Shown: positions 34,606 to 42,690, counted from the first letter of the stretch. The stretch: 55,171 nt of DNA from Thermoguttaceae bacterium (GCA_017441605.1 JAFRXD010000070.1:1-55171); one strand, 5' to 3'. Numbers and translations: made by a program. The notes: generated by a model not told the origin, from the letters alone.

Positions 34606-35526
34606 ATGATCGCAAACTCGACCAAAGGCGCCGTTTATCAAAAGGCAAATCTCGCGCGCCAAGAAAGGCTCGGAAAGAACTGTTATATTCCCAAGTGGGG
34701 GGAGCGGCGCGAATTAACGTTTGAGCGCTATCTGCCTTTCTATCGCTTCAAAACGCGAGTCGGCTTGGCGTCGCCAGAGGAAATTGACGAGTGTGTGGAC
34801 GAGTTCTATAAACTGACGGTCAGAGAAAAAGCGCTCGCGATAACGGCGATTTTCATTTTTGAACGCGTTCGACGGCGACCTTTCAAAGACGAACACAAAT
34901 TGACTCCGAACGGTTCTTACGCCGCTCGGTTTCCATTTTTCCCATATTACCCTATTCATCCCTATCGTTACGACTATATTTCGCTTTTACTCCCCAAATA
35001 TGTTCCAAACGAGGCGATATCAAAAGAAAAATGGGAAAAGTGGAACGCGACGATCGAAAATTGCTTAGGGAACAAAGAAATAGCATTTCCGGAAGTAGAC
35101 TCTCTTCTAAATCCGACAAACTTCCCGGCTAACGATGCGGCGAGCGTTTTCGACGAAGATAATCGCGACCAATGGACGAAAAACCTAGAACATTGTCTAA
35201 ACCTTGTTAAATTGAAACTAAACGTTGAAATGTCCGTATTTGGACAGGACACATTGTCCTTTGATAATAGTCGAGAGTTTCTTCAAAAAGTTGACAAATT
35301 GGAAACGGATTCATCGCGTTCTAAATACGATCTTGTATTCGCGTTGCGCGATTACTGGTTTACTTTTCAGAACGATGAAGAGTATTGGAATATCCGTCGA
35401 GGTCAAATCCTATCGTTGCGAAACGGCAACAGCTCCTTCGTTCCCAAAACCCTAGGCGATATCGCCGACCAGCTCCTAAAATCGAGACTCGAATACGAAC
35501 CGTCCGAGCCAATCCAAACGCCCTAA
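34447..35526 (+). CDS. Secreted array paralogue P4
   Basis: 359 aa. Signal peptide almost identical to P3. Full motif set with three conserved Cys (IDECVDE, IENCLGN, LEHCLNL). The core is AT-rich with looser codon use. Its mature N-terminus continues as PVDMIANS with KGAVYQK, most like P6 (PVDMIANY, KGAIYQK), which suggests that P6 derives from a P4-like copy. Function unknown. Confidence 0.85.
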   Translation: MKRRISFSLSIAALALCAFGANLFAQEERRPENESLLETIKIEAANMEVFPVDMIANSTKGAVYQKANLARQERLGKNCYIPKWGERRELTFERYLPFYRFKTRVGLASPEEIDECVDEFYKLTVREKALAITAIFIFERVRRRPFKDEHKLTPNGSYAARFPFFPYYPIHPYRYDYISLLLPKYVPNEAISKEKWEKWNATIENCLGNKEIAFPEVDSLLNPTNFPANDAASVFDEDNRDQWTKNLEHCLNLVKLKLNVEMSVFGQDTLSFDNSREFLQKVDKLETDSSRSKYDLVFALRDYWFTFQNDEEYWNIRRGQILSLRNGNSSFVPKTLGDIADQLLKSRLEYEPSEPIQTP

Positions 35527-35739
35527 CCCCGTTGCAACGACCAACCAAATCCGCGCGACTTCCCCAAAAAGGTCCCCTCGATGAAACGTAGAAATAGCTT
35601 TTCCCTTAGTATCGCCGCGCTCGCCCTCTGCGCGTTCGGCGCCAACCTCTTCGCCCAAGAAGATCGCCGCCCCGAAAACGAGTCTCTCTTGGAAACGATC
35701 AAAATCGAAGCGGCGAATATGGAAGTCTTCCCCGTCGAT
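35425..35739 (+). repeat. Array junction repeat J3 (P4 end - spacer - P5 start)
   Basis: Same block as J1 and J2. The coding parts are nearly identical; the 54-bp spacer differs at scattered positions (TTGCAACGACCAACC, GGTCCCCTCG). Confidence 0.8.
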
Positions 35740-36639
35740 CTGATTGCCAAAAACAGTCTCGGAGCCATTAATCGAAAACAAGAAAAGGCGAGCGGCAAGG
35801 AAGTTGGCGTATGGGTTGATCGAACCGAACTAACCTTTGAAAGATACCTCCCGTTTTACCGTTTTAAAACGAGAGTTGGCTTGGCGACTCCCGAAGAAAT
35901 TGAAGAGTGCGTCGAAAATTTCAAGGGCTTTTCCGTAAAAGAGAAAGCCCTTGTCATCGCCGCAATTTTCATATTTGAACGAATCCACAGACGCTCGTCT
36001 CAAAACGACGAGGATTTAGATCCATATGTTTCTTCCTTGGAACGGTTGCTAAACACTCCGCCAAACGGATTCTTTTTCAATAAAGTTACGCTTCTTCTCC
36101 CTAAATTCGAATCTATTGATTCAATTACTGACAACCAATGGAATCAATGGATTTCGGTCATAGAAGATTGCCTTCTCGATCAAGAAGAGGCTTTTCCCGC
36201 ATTAGAACCCGAAAAAGGAAAACTTCAGAACGTTTTTTTGCCAATAGAAACGTCCGACTCGAACGACGAGTTGTTTCTCTCGTGGAAACGAAATTTAGAA
36301 GAATGCAAGCGCAAGGTTAATACAAGGCTCAACATTACGCTTGACCAATTTGCTCGCGAGAGAGAATTTATGATCGAACGAACATTCTTGTCAAAAATTT
36401 ACGAATTAAGTTTGGATCCCGCGCGCTCTCAATTCGAGGACGAGTTCGCTTTGTGGGACTATTACTTTGCCCTCCAAGAAGATCCTATGGACAATATTCG
36501 GTACCACGCCGAATCTCCCGTGAGCGGCAACAGCTCCTTCGTTCCCAAAACCCTTGGCGATATCGCAGACCAGCTCCTTAAATCGAGACTCGAATACGAT
36601 TCCGCCGATCCGTCCCCCGAACCCCAACCCCAACAATGA
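35581..36639 (+). CDS. Secreted array paralogue P5
   Basis: 352 aa. Signal peptide MKRRNSFSLSIAALALCAFG, then ANLFAQ. It lacks the NGxxxxRFPYxPFYP motif found in the others (it has PYVSSLERLLNTPPNGFFF instead) but keeps the rest, including three Cys. The C-terminal tail changes to DSADPSPEPQPQQ, as in P6 (SPEPDPQQ). Its TGA overlaps the ATG of the decayed glycosyltransferase as ATGA (36636-36639). Confidence 0.85.
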   Translation: MKRRNSFSLSIAALALCAFGANLFAQEDRRPENESLLETIKIEAANMEVFPVDLIAKNSLGAINRKQEKASGKEVGVWVDRTELTFERYLPFYRFKTRVGLATPEEIEECVENFKGFSVKEKALVIAAIFIFERIHRRSSQNDEDLDPYVSSLERLLNTPPNGFFFNKVTLLLPKFESIDSITDNQWNQWISVIEDCLLDQEEAFPALEPEKGKLQNVFLPIETSDSNDELFLSWKRNLEECKRKVNTRLNITLDQFAREREFMIERTFLSKIYELSLDPARSQFEDEFALWDYYFALQEDPMDNIRYHAESPVSGNSSFVPKTLGDIADQLLKSRLEYDSADPSPEPQPQQ

Positions 36640-37045
36640 ACGTCCTCTTCGCCTCCCCTCACAACCATATGGATCAAACGAGCGGCGCCGCCATTTCGAC
36701 CCGCTCCACCTTGCGCGCCCTCGCGAGATCCCGACATTGCGTCCGCGCCTTGACCGGCTCGGTCTTCGACGACGACTTCTTTCGCGAAGAGGATCTAACC
36801 CGCTCGTTGCGAAGATAAACCGCCGAGCGTAAACTCGCGCGATCGAGTTTGGGCGCCGCGAGCCTCGTTTCGACGATCTTCCTAGCCGACGAAGCCTTCG
36901 CCCCAACTCCCTCGCGAATCCCGCCGTCGAAAAAAGGGGCGATATCTTTCTGGCGCTCCCCCGCGAGTTCTCCAATACCTCGTCAAGACAAAGTTCCTCC
37001 TCGTCGACGCGCTATCCAAAATATAGAGAAGTTGGCGCGATTTTC
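36636..37045 (+). pseudogene. Decayed GT4 glycosyltransferase (copy of the gene at 41443)
   Basis: Starts with MNVLFASPHNHMDQTSGAAI, as in the intact copy, then is broken by CAA to TAA after SLRR (36816-36818). Further damage: a loss of about 40 bp after CGCCGAGCG, and a 340-bp deletion. At 36917-36927 the sequence AATCCCGCCGT joins what in the intact gene are two separate copies of that 11-mer (41766-41776 and 42106-42116), the mark of slippage or recombination between direct repeats. Homology fades after GACGCGCTATCCAAA near 37045. Upstream homology extends back into P5/P6. Confidence 0.88.
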
Positions 37046-37419
37046 TCGCGTCTCGCCAAAACGCGAGAAAATTGTTTCGTTGCCCTATCCTCCATCGATT
37101 CTCTAATTACCGAACGGAGCGAACCGCTCCGACGCGCGGAGAGTCTTCGCTTTGGTTCGAATTTGTTGAAAGACTCGACGCGGCGAAATCCGACGCAAAA
37201 CCCGTCAAAACCTCGCGCGTTATTGAGCGCGTTATCCGCGATTAATCGACGAGCGGAAACGAAAGGAACTTTGAATCGACCAACGTCTCCTCCGACATAA
37301 AACTAACGGAAAAGAACGAGGAAAACAAAGGCAACAATTGCGTTCGTTCGATAAATACCGCGCTATTCCTTTTCAATACATATAGTTTTATAAAATTTTA
37401 AAATTTTTTCTCGCCCCTC
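37046..37419. other. Gap without an intact gene
   Basis: No usable ORF. One plus-strand frame reads protein-like for about 80 codons (37076-37370) with a single internal TAA after VIERVIRD. It may be debris of another gene, but I recognise nothing. The last 100 bp is very AT-rich (TTTTATAAAATTTTAAAATTTTTT) and lies just upstream of a promoter. Confidence 0.4.
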
Positions 37420-37447
37420 TTGACGTCAATATTTCATCGTCTACAAT
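37420..37447 (+). promoter_or_regulatory. Promoter of the LEPR-XLL surface-protein gene
   Basis: TTGACG (37420-37425), 16-bp spacer, TACAAT (37442-37447), preceded by an A/T-run UP-element-like stretch. Confidence 0.65.
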
Positions 37448-37476
37448 TCTCCGCATAGGTCGCAAAGGAGTCAAAA

Positions 37477-40296
37477 ATGGCTTTTTGGCGCTCCTCAAAG
37501 CGATTTCCCACCGACGAGGGTTCCATTAGGAGCGCTCGAACCTTGACCTCCCAAAGGAGACGATATACAATGTTCCGCAACCTATTCCGCCTTTTCGCCC
37601 GCTCCGCTCGTCCCGCCGCGCAAAAAGCCTCCCGTAAATTAAGGCTTGAAACGCTCGAGAACCGCGAACTCCTATCGGCGAGTCCAATGCCCTTTGTTGG
37701 TCCGCCAACGTTTGAGGTTTGGCTCGCTTCGCAAACGAGCCTCGCCTCGGCTTCCGAGGCTTCTTCCTCGGTCGTTATCCCCGTCAATATCGAGCAAGGC
37801 GACGACTCGACTTTTGAATGCGAGTTGATCGAAACGACCGTTGATACGGAGACGGTCGGCGACGACGAGCCCGAAGGGCGCGTTCGCTCGGTCGTTTTTG
37901 ATCCCTCCTCGCTACCGGAAAACGCCGCGTCCGACGACGTCGTTATTCTCTACGATTCGGATAACAACGAAATCGGTTCGATAGAGAAGAAGCGTCCCGG
38001 CGCGAAATCCGGAGGCGATATAACTTATTGGGGACTTTCGATAACCGTTTCCCAATTCAACGGGCTTCCCGCCAACAATTACCCGAACAAACCATATCCG
38101 CTTCTAGAACATTGCGACAAAGCCAGCGGCGGGTTCAATTCCGAGTCGCAATACGTAACGATGGTCTTGCCAACGCTTCCGGCGGGATACTCTATCCCAG
38201 TGTCCGTCTACGTTACGGTCAACGGGGTCAGAACCCTCGCGACGGACCAATTTCAGATTGCTCGCCAAAACCTTGACGGCGTTCCAACCATCGTTAATAC
38301 GGTCAACGGTCAATTCCAACACTGCTACTCGGGCGGCGGCGTGGGCGATATTTACTACTTGCTCGCAAAAAACAACGCCGCCGTTGAACAAGACAAAACG
38401 ATCGAAGTGAAACTTGGCGGCGACAGCTCCACTATGCCTAGCGGAGACCCAAGCGCCTCCGGCGGCGCCGAATACTTTTTTTATTATATCAACCAAAGCG
38501 TTACCGCCACGATCATTGACGACGACCATTGGGAAGTCTCGGCGACTCCCGTTAGCGCCGATCTAACGCCGCTGCTCGAGCAAGACGGAAACGGAAACTT
38601 CATTCCCCAAGTCGTCGATATCTACGAAGACGCGAGCGAGGGTTCGCGATACGCTTACGTCAATCTCGAACGAAACGACAACGGCGACGTTCGTTCCGGC
38701 GATCTGACTTACCCAATTACCGTCGCGTTGAACTATAGCGGGCAAGCGACGACCGCCGACTTCGGTCTTTGTTATTACGACGTCGACGAACAAGAGTGGA
38801 TGAGCGTTGCTCCGCAAAACCAAAACGGAATAACCGCCGAAGTCGCGATCCCCATTGGAGCGACTAATTTACTCTTGCGCGTTGAAGCGAATAACGACCT
38901 CGTTATTGAAAGATTATACGAAACGCTTAGCGTTTCTCCGGCTAATCCCCACTATCTTGCCAATCAATACGATCTCGTTACCACTACAATTTCGAATCGC
39001 ATCAAGGACGACGATAAATTCGCATTAGTAAACGTGCAATTTCGAAACAATCTACCTTTGGGATCAGATCCAAGTTGGGATCCTACAACATATGAAATCG
39101 TTCCATCTGTTTCTTGGCAAGATGAGATACATTGGGTGAATGCTTTTCCTAATTTGACATTACCAATAGCCTATTCTTGTAATGACGTTTTGGTATGCGA
39201 TGGAACAATTAACGGAACGAAGGATGATTCTTTAACCTATTATGTGCGTTTCAAGACGAAAAACAATAAATTTTCCAATTGGGTTGAACTGATTGGCAAT
39301 ACGGCGCGCGCGAATTTATCGCAAGATTTTGAAACCATACTTGGTTCTCATATGTCTCTTTACGATAGCAACTATACGTTAGAATGGCAATTTCACATAG
39401 AGGGTGAAAACGTTATTCGAAACGTCTCCAATATCAGCTCCAATCCACTATATGTAACATACAATTCGCCCAATTATGGTATGCCGCTTCAGCTTACCGT
39501 AGTACATACGGGGTGTATTGCCTCGTCGGGAGTCCCTTGTTCTTCCGAATCTGTAATGTTCAATCGTATATGGACTCAATTCCAATCAAAAACAATTTCA
39601 AAAGTTATTTTAAACAATGGATCAATCCAAACCGACGGAACATTAAGTTTCTATGGGAAAGCCCTAGAATCAAGTTTCTCTGTTCCGGGAACCAGTTCTA
39701 GTTCGGGTACAATTCAAAATTACGCCGCATGCGATGCCGCATTATTGGACGATCCGACTTCCTCTGTTCAGCAAACCGTATCATACGCGCGCGCTTTCTG
39801 TAATAAAGACCTCATTGGTCTGTTAAGCGTTAAAGATGGAACTTGCGGTATGTGGCAATATTTTGCACATGCGGTGATTGGGGTACAAGGTATTTCAGGC
39901 GCAACTAGTTACTTTGTGAAAACGATAGATCCAGAAATGCTGTTAAAAATAAAGTCTAACGACGCTCAAGGAACTAGTTCTCCACAAGAATGGATCTGGC
40001 ATGGTCACGCTTTGATTAAATACGAGGGAAAGATTTACGATCCTTCCTATGGTCTGTGTTATGGGAGGGAGTATGTGCCACAAGAAGAACAAGAGGATGA
40101 AGACAATGCCCTCACCAACTTTGTAAAAATGAGCGTTCATAGCTATGGTAAAAAGTCTATGTACGGAACAGGAGATGATAAAATAACTGAAAGCAGAACT
40201 TATTATTATGAACCAACAATAGTGGCTTCGTCCGAAGCGGACATTGAAAGCATCTTGGATTTAATCGAATTCACCACATATCCAAACCGTAACTAG
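37477..40296 (+). CDS. LEPR-XLL surface protein with Calx-beta-like and C-terminal transglutaminase-like domains
   Basis: 939 aa from ATG 37477 (AAAGGAG, 6-nt spacing). ATG 37570 also has AAAGGAG and gives the more usual planctomycete N-terminus (MFRNLFRLFARSA), so 37570 may be the true start. Residues 53-68 hold the LEPR-XLL-type signal (RLETLENRELLSA). Calx-beta-like modules end at IIDDDHW and RIKDDDKF. The C-terminal region has a transglutaminase/papain-like layout: C790 (DGTCGMWQYFAHAVIG), H842/H844 (WHGHALIKYEG) and D855 (IYDPSYG). From about 39000 to the end the DNA becomes AT-rich (hand count 21/60 GC at 39121-39180 against 34/60 at 38161-38220), so the C-terminal half looks acquired. 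Substrate unknown. Confidence 0.75.
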   Translation: MAFWRSSKRFPTDEGSIRSARTLTSQRRRYTMFRNLFRLFARSARPAAQKASRKLRLETLENRELLSASPMPFVGPPTFEVWLASQTSLASASEASSSVVIPVNIEQGDDSTFECELIETTVDTETVGDDEPEGRVRSVVFDPSSLPENAASDDVVILYDSDNNEIGSIEKKRPGAKSGGDITYWGLSITVSQFNGLPANNYPNKPYPLLEHCDKASGGFNSESQYVTMVLPTLPAGYSIPVSVYVTVNGVRTLATDQFQIARQNLDGVPTIVNTVNGQFQHCYSGGGVGDIYYLLAKNNAAVEQDKTIEVKLGGDSSTMPSGDPSASGGAEYFFYYINQSVTATIIDDDHWEVSATPVSADLTPLLEQDGNGNFIPQVVDIYEDASEGSRYAYVNLERNDNGDVRSGDLTYPITVALNYSGQATTADFGLCYYDVDEQEWMSVAPQNQNGITAEVAIPIGATNLLLRVEANNDLVIERLYETLSVSPANPHYLANQYDLVTTTISNRIKDDDKFALVNVQFRNNLPLGSDPSWDPTTYEIVPSVSWQDEIHWVNAFPNLTLPIAYSCNDVLVCDGTINGTKDDSLTYYVRFKTKNNKFSNWVELIGNTARANLSQDFETILGSHMSLYDSNYTLEWQFHIEGENVIRNVSNISSNPLYVTYNSPNYGMPLQLTVVHTGCIASSGVPCSSESVMFNRIWTQFQSKTISKVILNNGSIQTDGTLSFYGKALESSFSVPGTSSSSGTIQNYAACDAALLDDPTSSVQQTVSYARAFCNKDLIGLLSVKDGTCGMWQYFAHAVIGVQGISGATSYFVKTIDPEMLLKIKSNDAQGTSSPQEWIWHGHALIKYEGKIYDPSYGLCYGREYVPQEEQEDEDNALTNFVKMSVHSYGKKSMYGTGDDKITESRTYYYEPTIVASSEADIESILDLIEFTTYPNRN

Positions 40297-40446
40297 AAGT
40301 CATTTCATAACCCGTTTCAGTACGATCCGAATGCAAGACAAATGTCGGAGTCAGTATAACGTTAACGGAGTTTGTCCTTCAATGAAGCTCGTATATACTA
40401 ATTATTTACAACATATTATCGCATTTATCATTTTCGTATTGCCAAT
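39000..40446. other. AT-rich segment with foreign composition
   Basis: Composition drops around 39000 inside the surface-protein gene. It recovers at 40447, where P6 becomes identical to the other paralogues (CAACCTCTTCGCC). It spans the C-terminal third of the surface protein, the 85-bp gap and the P6 signal peptide. No transposase, inverted repeats or target duplication seen. Confidence 0.6.
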
Positions 40447-41446
40447 CAACCTCTTCGCCCAAGAGGAGCGCCGCCCAGAAAACGAGTCCCTCTTGGAAAC
40501 GATCAAAATCGAAGCGGCGAATATGGAAGTCTTCCCCGTCGATATGATCGCAAATTACTGGAAAGGCGCCATTTATCAAAAACAAAGCTCGCAGTCGAAC
40601 ATTTTTATCGACAACTGGCGCGCGCGATATGAATTGACATTTGATCGATATCTCCCCTTCTTTCGTTTCAAAACGAGAGTTATTATGGCGTCGCCAGAAG
40701 AAATCGACGATTGTGTCGACCAATTTGAACAGTTATCCGTAAAAGAAAAGGCGCTAGTTATAACGGGGATTTACATATTTGAACGCGCTCATCGTCGTTC
40801 GCTAGCTAACAAGAGTCGACAAATACCCAACGGTAGTTATATGCACGAATTCTCGTACTACCCTTTTTATCTGCCCAATAGTGGCGGTTACGATTATGTC
40901 GCGTTCTTGTTGCGCTTTGCCCCTATCGATTCGATCAATACCCCAAAATGGAATCAATGGCTCAATCTAATCTATAAATGCGTTAATTCAAAAGATATGG
41001 CTTTTCCTTCATTTGAACCGACCAAGGGGGTTCCAAAAATGGATTTCGGCCTTCCCCAATTTTACCCTCCCGCTCCAGACGACAACCTTCAAGAATTGTG
41101 GAAAGAGAACTTGGAACGCTGTAGAAAACTCGTCGAAGAGAAACTTGGAGTTTCAATGAAACATTTCGGAAACGATTTGCCCAACTTCGAACATAGTAAA
41201 GAGTTTTTACAAAAAATCTACGAATTAGAACAAGATCCCGCCCGATCAAAGTTCGACATTGAGTTCGCCTTGCGCGACTACTGGTTCGTTTGGCAAATTG
41301 ACGATGTTTGGGCGATTCCGAGACCGGAGGCGGGCAACAGTTCCTTCGTCTCCAAAACCCTTGGCGATATCGCCGACCAGCTCTTAAAATCGAGGCTAAA
41401 ATTCGATTCCTCCGAGCCCTCCCCCGAACCCGATCCCCAACAATGA
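40382..41446 (+). CDS. Secreted array paralogue P6 with replaced signal peptide
   Basis: 354 aa from ATG 40382 (CGGAG upstream); the in-frame ATG 40331 would put 17 polar residues before the signal and is less likely. The signal peptide (MKLVYTNYLQHIIAFIIFVLP) is unrelated at DNA level to that of P2-P5, but identity resumes exactly at NLFAQEERRPENESLLETIK. Motifs and three Cys are conserved (IDDCVDQ, IYKCVNS, LERCRKL). C-terminal tail SPEPDPQQ as in P5. Its TGA overlaps the glycosyltransferase ATG (ATGA, 41443-41446). Function unknown. Confidence 0.83.
   Translation: MKLVYTNYLQHIIAFIIFVLPINLFAQEERRPENESLLETIKIEAANMEVFPVDMIANYWKGAIYQKQSSQSNIFIDNWRARYELTFDRYLPFFRFKTRVIMASPEEIDDCVDQFEQLSVKEKALVITGIYIFERAHRRSLANKSRQIPNGSYMHEFSYYPFYLPNSGGYDYVAFLLRFAPIDSINTPKWNQWLNLIYKCVNSKDMAFPSFEPTKGVPKMDFGLPQFYPPAPDDNLQELWKENLERCRKLVEEKLGVSMKHFGNDLPNFEHSKEFLQKIYELEQDPARSKFDIEFALRDYWFVWQIDDVWAIPRPEAGNSSFVSKTLGDIADQLLKSRLKFDSSEPSPEPDPQQ
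40447..40543 (+). repeat. 5' half of the array junction repeat, in P6
   Basis: Identical or nearly identical to the mature N-terminus-coding parts of J1-J3. It starts abruptly after an unrelated AT-rich sequence, marking a recombination edge. Confidence 0.75.
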
Positions 41447-41640
41447 ACGTCCTCTTCGCCTCGCCCCACAACCATATGGATCAAACGAGCGGCGCCGCCA
41501 TTTCGACCCGCTCGACCCTGCGCGCCCTCGCGAGATCCGGGCATAGCGTCCGCGCCTTGACCGGCTCGATCTTCGACGACGACTCCTTTTGCGAAGAAGA
41601 CCTAACCAGGTCGTTGCGAAGACAAACCGCCGAGCGAAGA
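41333..41640 (+). repeat. P6-3'/GT-5' segment duplicated at 36526-36830
   Basis: From GGCAACAG through the ATGA overlap to about 200 bp into the glycosyltransferase, this segment matches the P5/pseudogene junction with scattered substitutions. Confidence 0.85.
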
Positions 41641-42678
41641 ATCAACCGATTCGCCGCCAAACTCGACGGCAAATCGCTCGAGTTCCGAACGATCGAGTTC
41701 GACGACGCGGGCGTTCTTTCGACGATCTTCCTAGCCGACGAAGCCTTCGCCCCAACTCCCTCGCGAATCCCGCCGTCGGAGAGAAGCGCCTTCTATCGAT
41801 ACCTCGCGAAAGAGCTTGCGGCGAACCCGCCCGACGTCTTCACGACCTACGGCGGCGATCCGAGAATCCTTGAAGCCGCAAAACAAGCCAAAAAGCAAGG
41901 CGCCAGAACCGTCTTCTTTCTCCACAATCTCGCCTATCGCTTTCCCGGTCATTTCGCGCCCTTCGACGCCGTCGTCGTACCTTCCGAATACGCCAAAGCG
42001 TTCTATAAACGCGCTCTCGGGCTGGAAACCGTCGTTATACCGCCGATTATCGAAGAGGAGAGCGTCGTCGCCAAAGAGCGCGACGAGAAATACATAACCC
42101 TCGTCAATCCCGCCGTTGAAAAGGGGCGAAATGTTTTTCTGGCGCTCGCGCGCGAGTTCTCCCAAACCCTCCCCGAGGCGTCGTTCCTCCTCGTCGACGC
42201 GCGTTCCAAAGTCGAGGATCTAGCGCGAATCCCGAACGCCCTTAAAACGACCAACTTGCGCTCGATAGGAAACGTCTCCAAACCGAGTCTTTTCCTCGCC
42301 GAGACCCGAATCCTCCTCGTCCCGTCCCTTTGCGAGGAGTCGTTCGGGCGCGTCGTCGTCGAGGGGGCGCTCAACGGAATCCCCGTCGTCGCCTCCGATC
42401 GCGGAGCCCTCCCGGAAGTCGTCGGAGACCCCCGTTTCGCCCTCCCTATCCCAAAGCGCTTCTCCGTTTCCGTTTCCGGCGATCTCGTCCCGACCCGCGA
42501 GGAACTCGCCCCTTGGCTCGGGATCGTCGAAAAACTCTGGCGCGACGAAACTTTCGCGCGAGAAACCGGCGAAGCCCTCCACCGACGTTGCGAGGGGCGT
42601 CGGCAAACGGTCGTCGAGCGAAAATGGGCGGAGTTCTTCGATAATCTCGCGCGTCGCGCCGACGCGCGACGACAATAG
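41443..42678 (+). CDS. GT4-family glycosyltransferase
   Basis: 411 aa. It should transfer a sugar from an NDP- or lipid-activated donor, retaining configuration; GT-B fold. N-terminal MNVLFASPHNHMDQTSGAA; the acceptor-side domain has TTYGGDPRILEAAKQAKKQG; the C-terminal donor domain has ITLVNPAVEKGRNVFLALA, VPSLCEESFGRVVVEGALNG with the E299-x7-E307 motif, and GIPVVASDRGALPEVVGD. Cytosolic. Start ATG 41443 is fixed by homology to the pseudogene and by the ATGA overlap with P6; the longer frame to 41308 lies inside P6. It converges on asparagine synthase 12 bp away. Confidence 0.88.
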   Translation: MNVLFASPHNHMDQTSGAAISTRSTLRALARSGHSVRALTGSIFDDDSFCEEDLTRSLRRQTAERRINRFAAKLDGKSLEFRTIEFDDAGVLSTIFLADEAFAPTPSRIPPSERSAFYRYLAKELAANPPDVFTTYGGDPRILEAAKQAKKQGARTVFFLHNLAYRFPGHFAPFDAVVVPSEYAKAFYKRALGLETVVIPPIIEEESVVAKERDEKYITLVNPAVEKGRNVFLALAREFSQTLPEASFLLVDARSKVEDLARIPNALKTTNLRSIGNVSKPSLFLAETRILLVPSLCEESFGRVVVEGALNGIPVVASDRGALPEVVGDPRFALPIPKRFSVSVSGDLVPTREELAPWLGIVEKLWRDETFARETGEALHRRCEGRRQTVVERKWAEFFDNLARRADARRQ

Positions 42679-42690
42679 CGCGAAAGCGCC

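Noticed and set aside
33165..35739. CRISPR-like or satellite repeats
   Set aside because: The repeats are about 315 bp, mostly coding, and separated by gene cores; there are no short regular spacers and no cas genes.
37046..40446. Insertion sequence carrying the surface-protein gene
   Set aside because: No transposase, terminal inverted repeats or target-site duplication found by eye; homologous recombination explains the edges better.
41308..41442. Longer N-terminus of the intact glycosyltransferase
   Set aside because: It lies entirely within P6 coding sequence in another frame; homology to the pseudogene begins at ATG 41443.
31074..41446. Diversity-generating retroelement acting on the array
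   Set aside because: No reverse transcriptase or template repeat is visible, and the variation includes indels and all base types.
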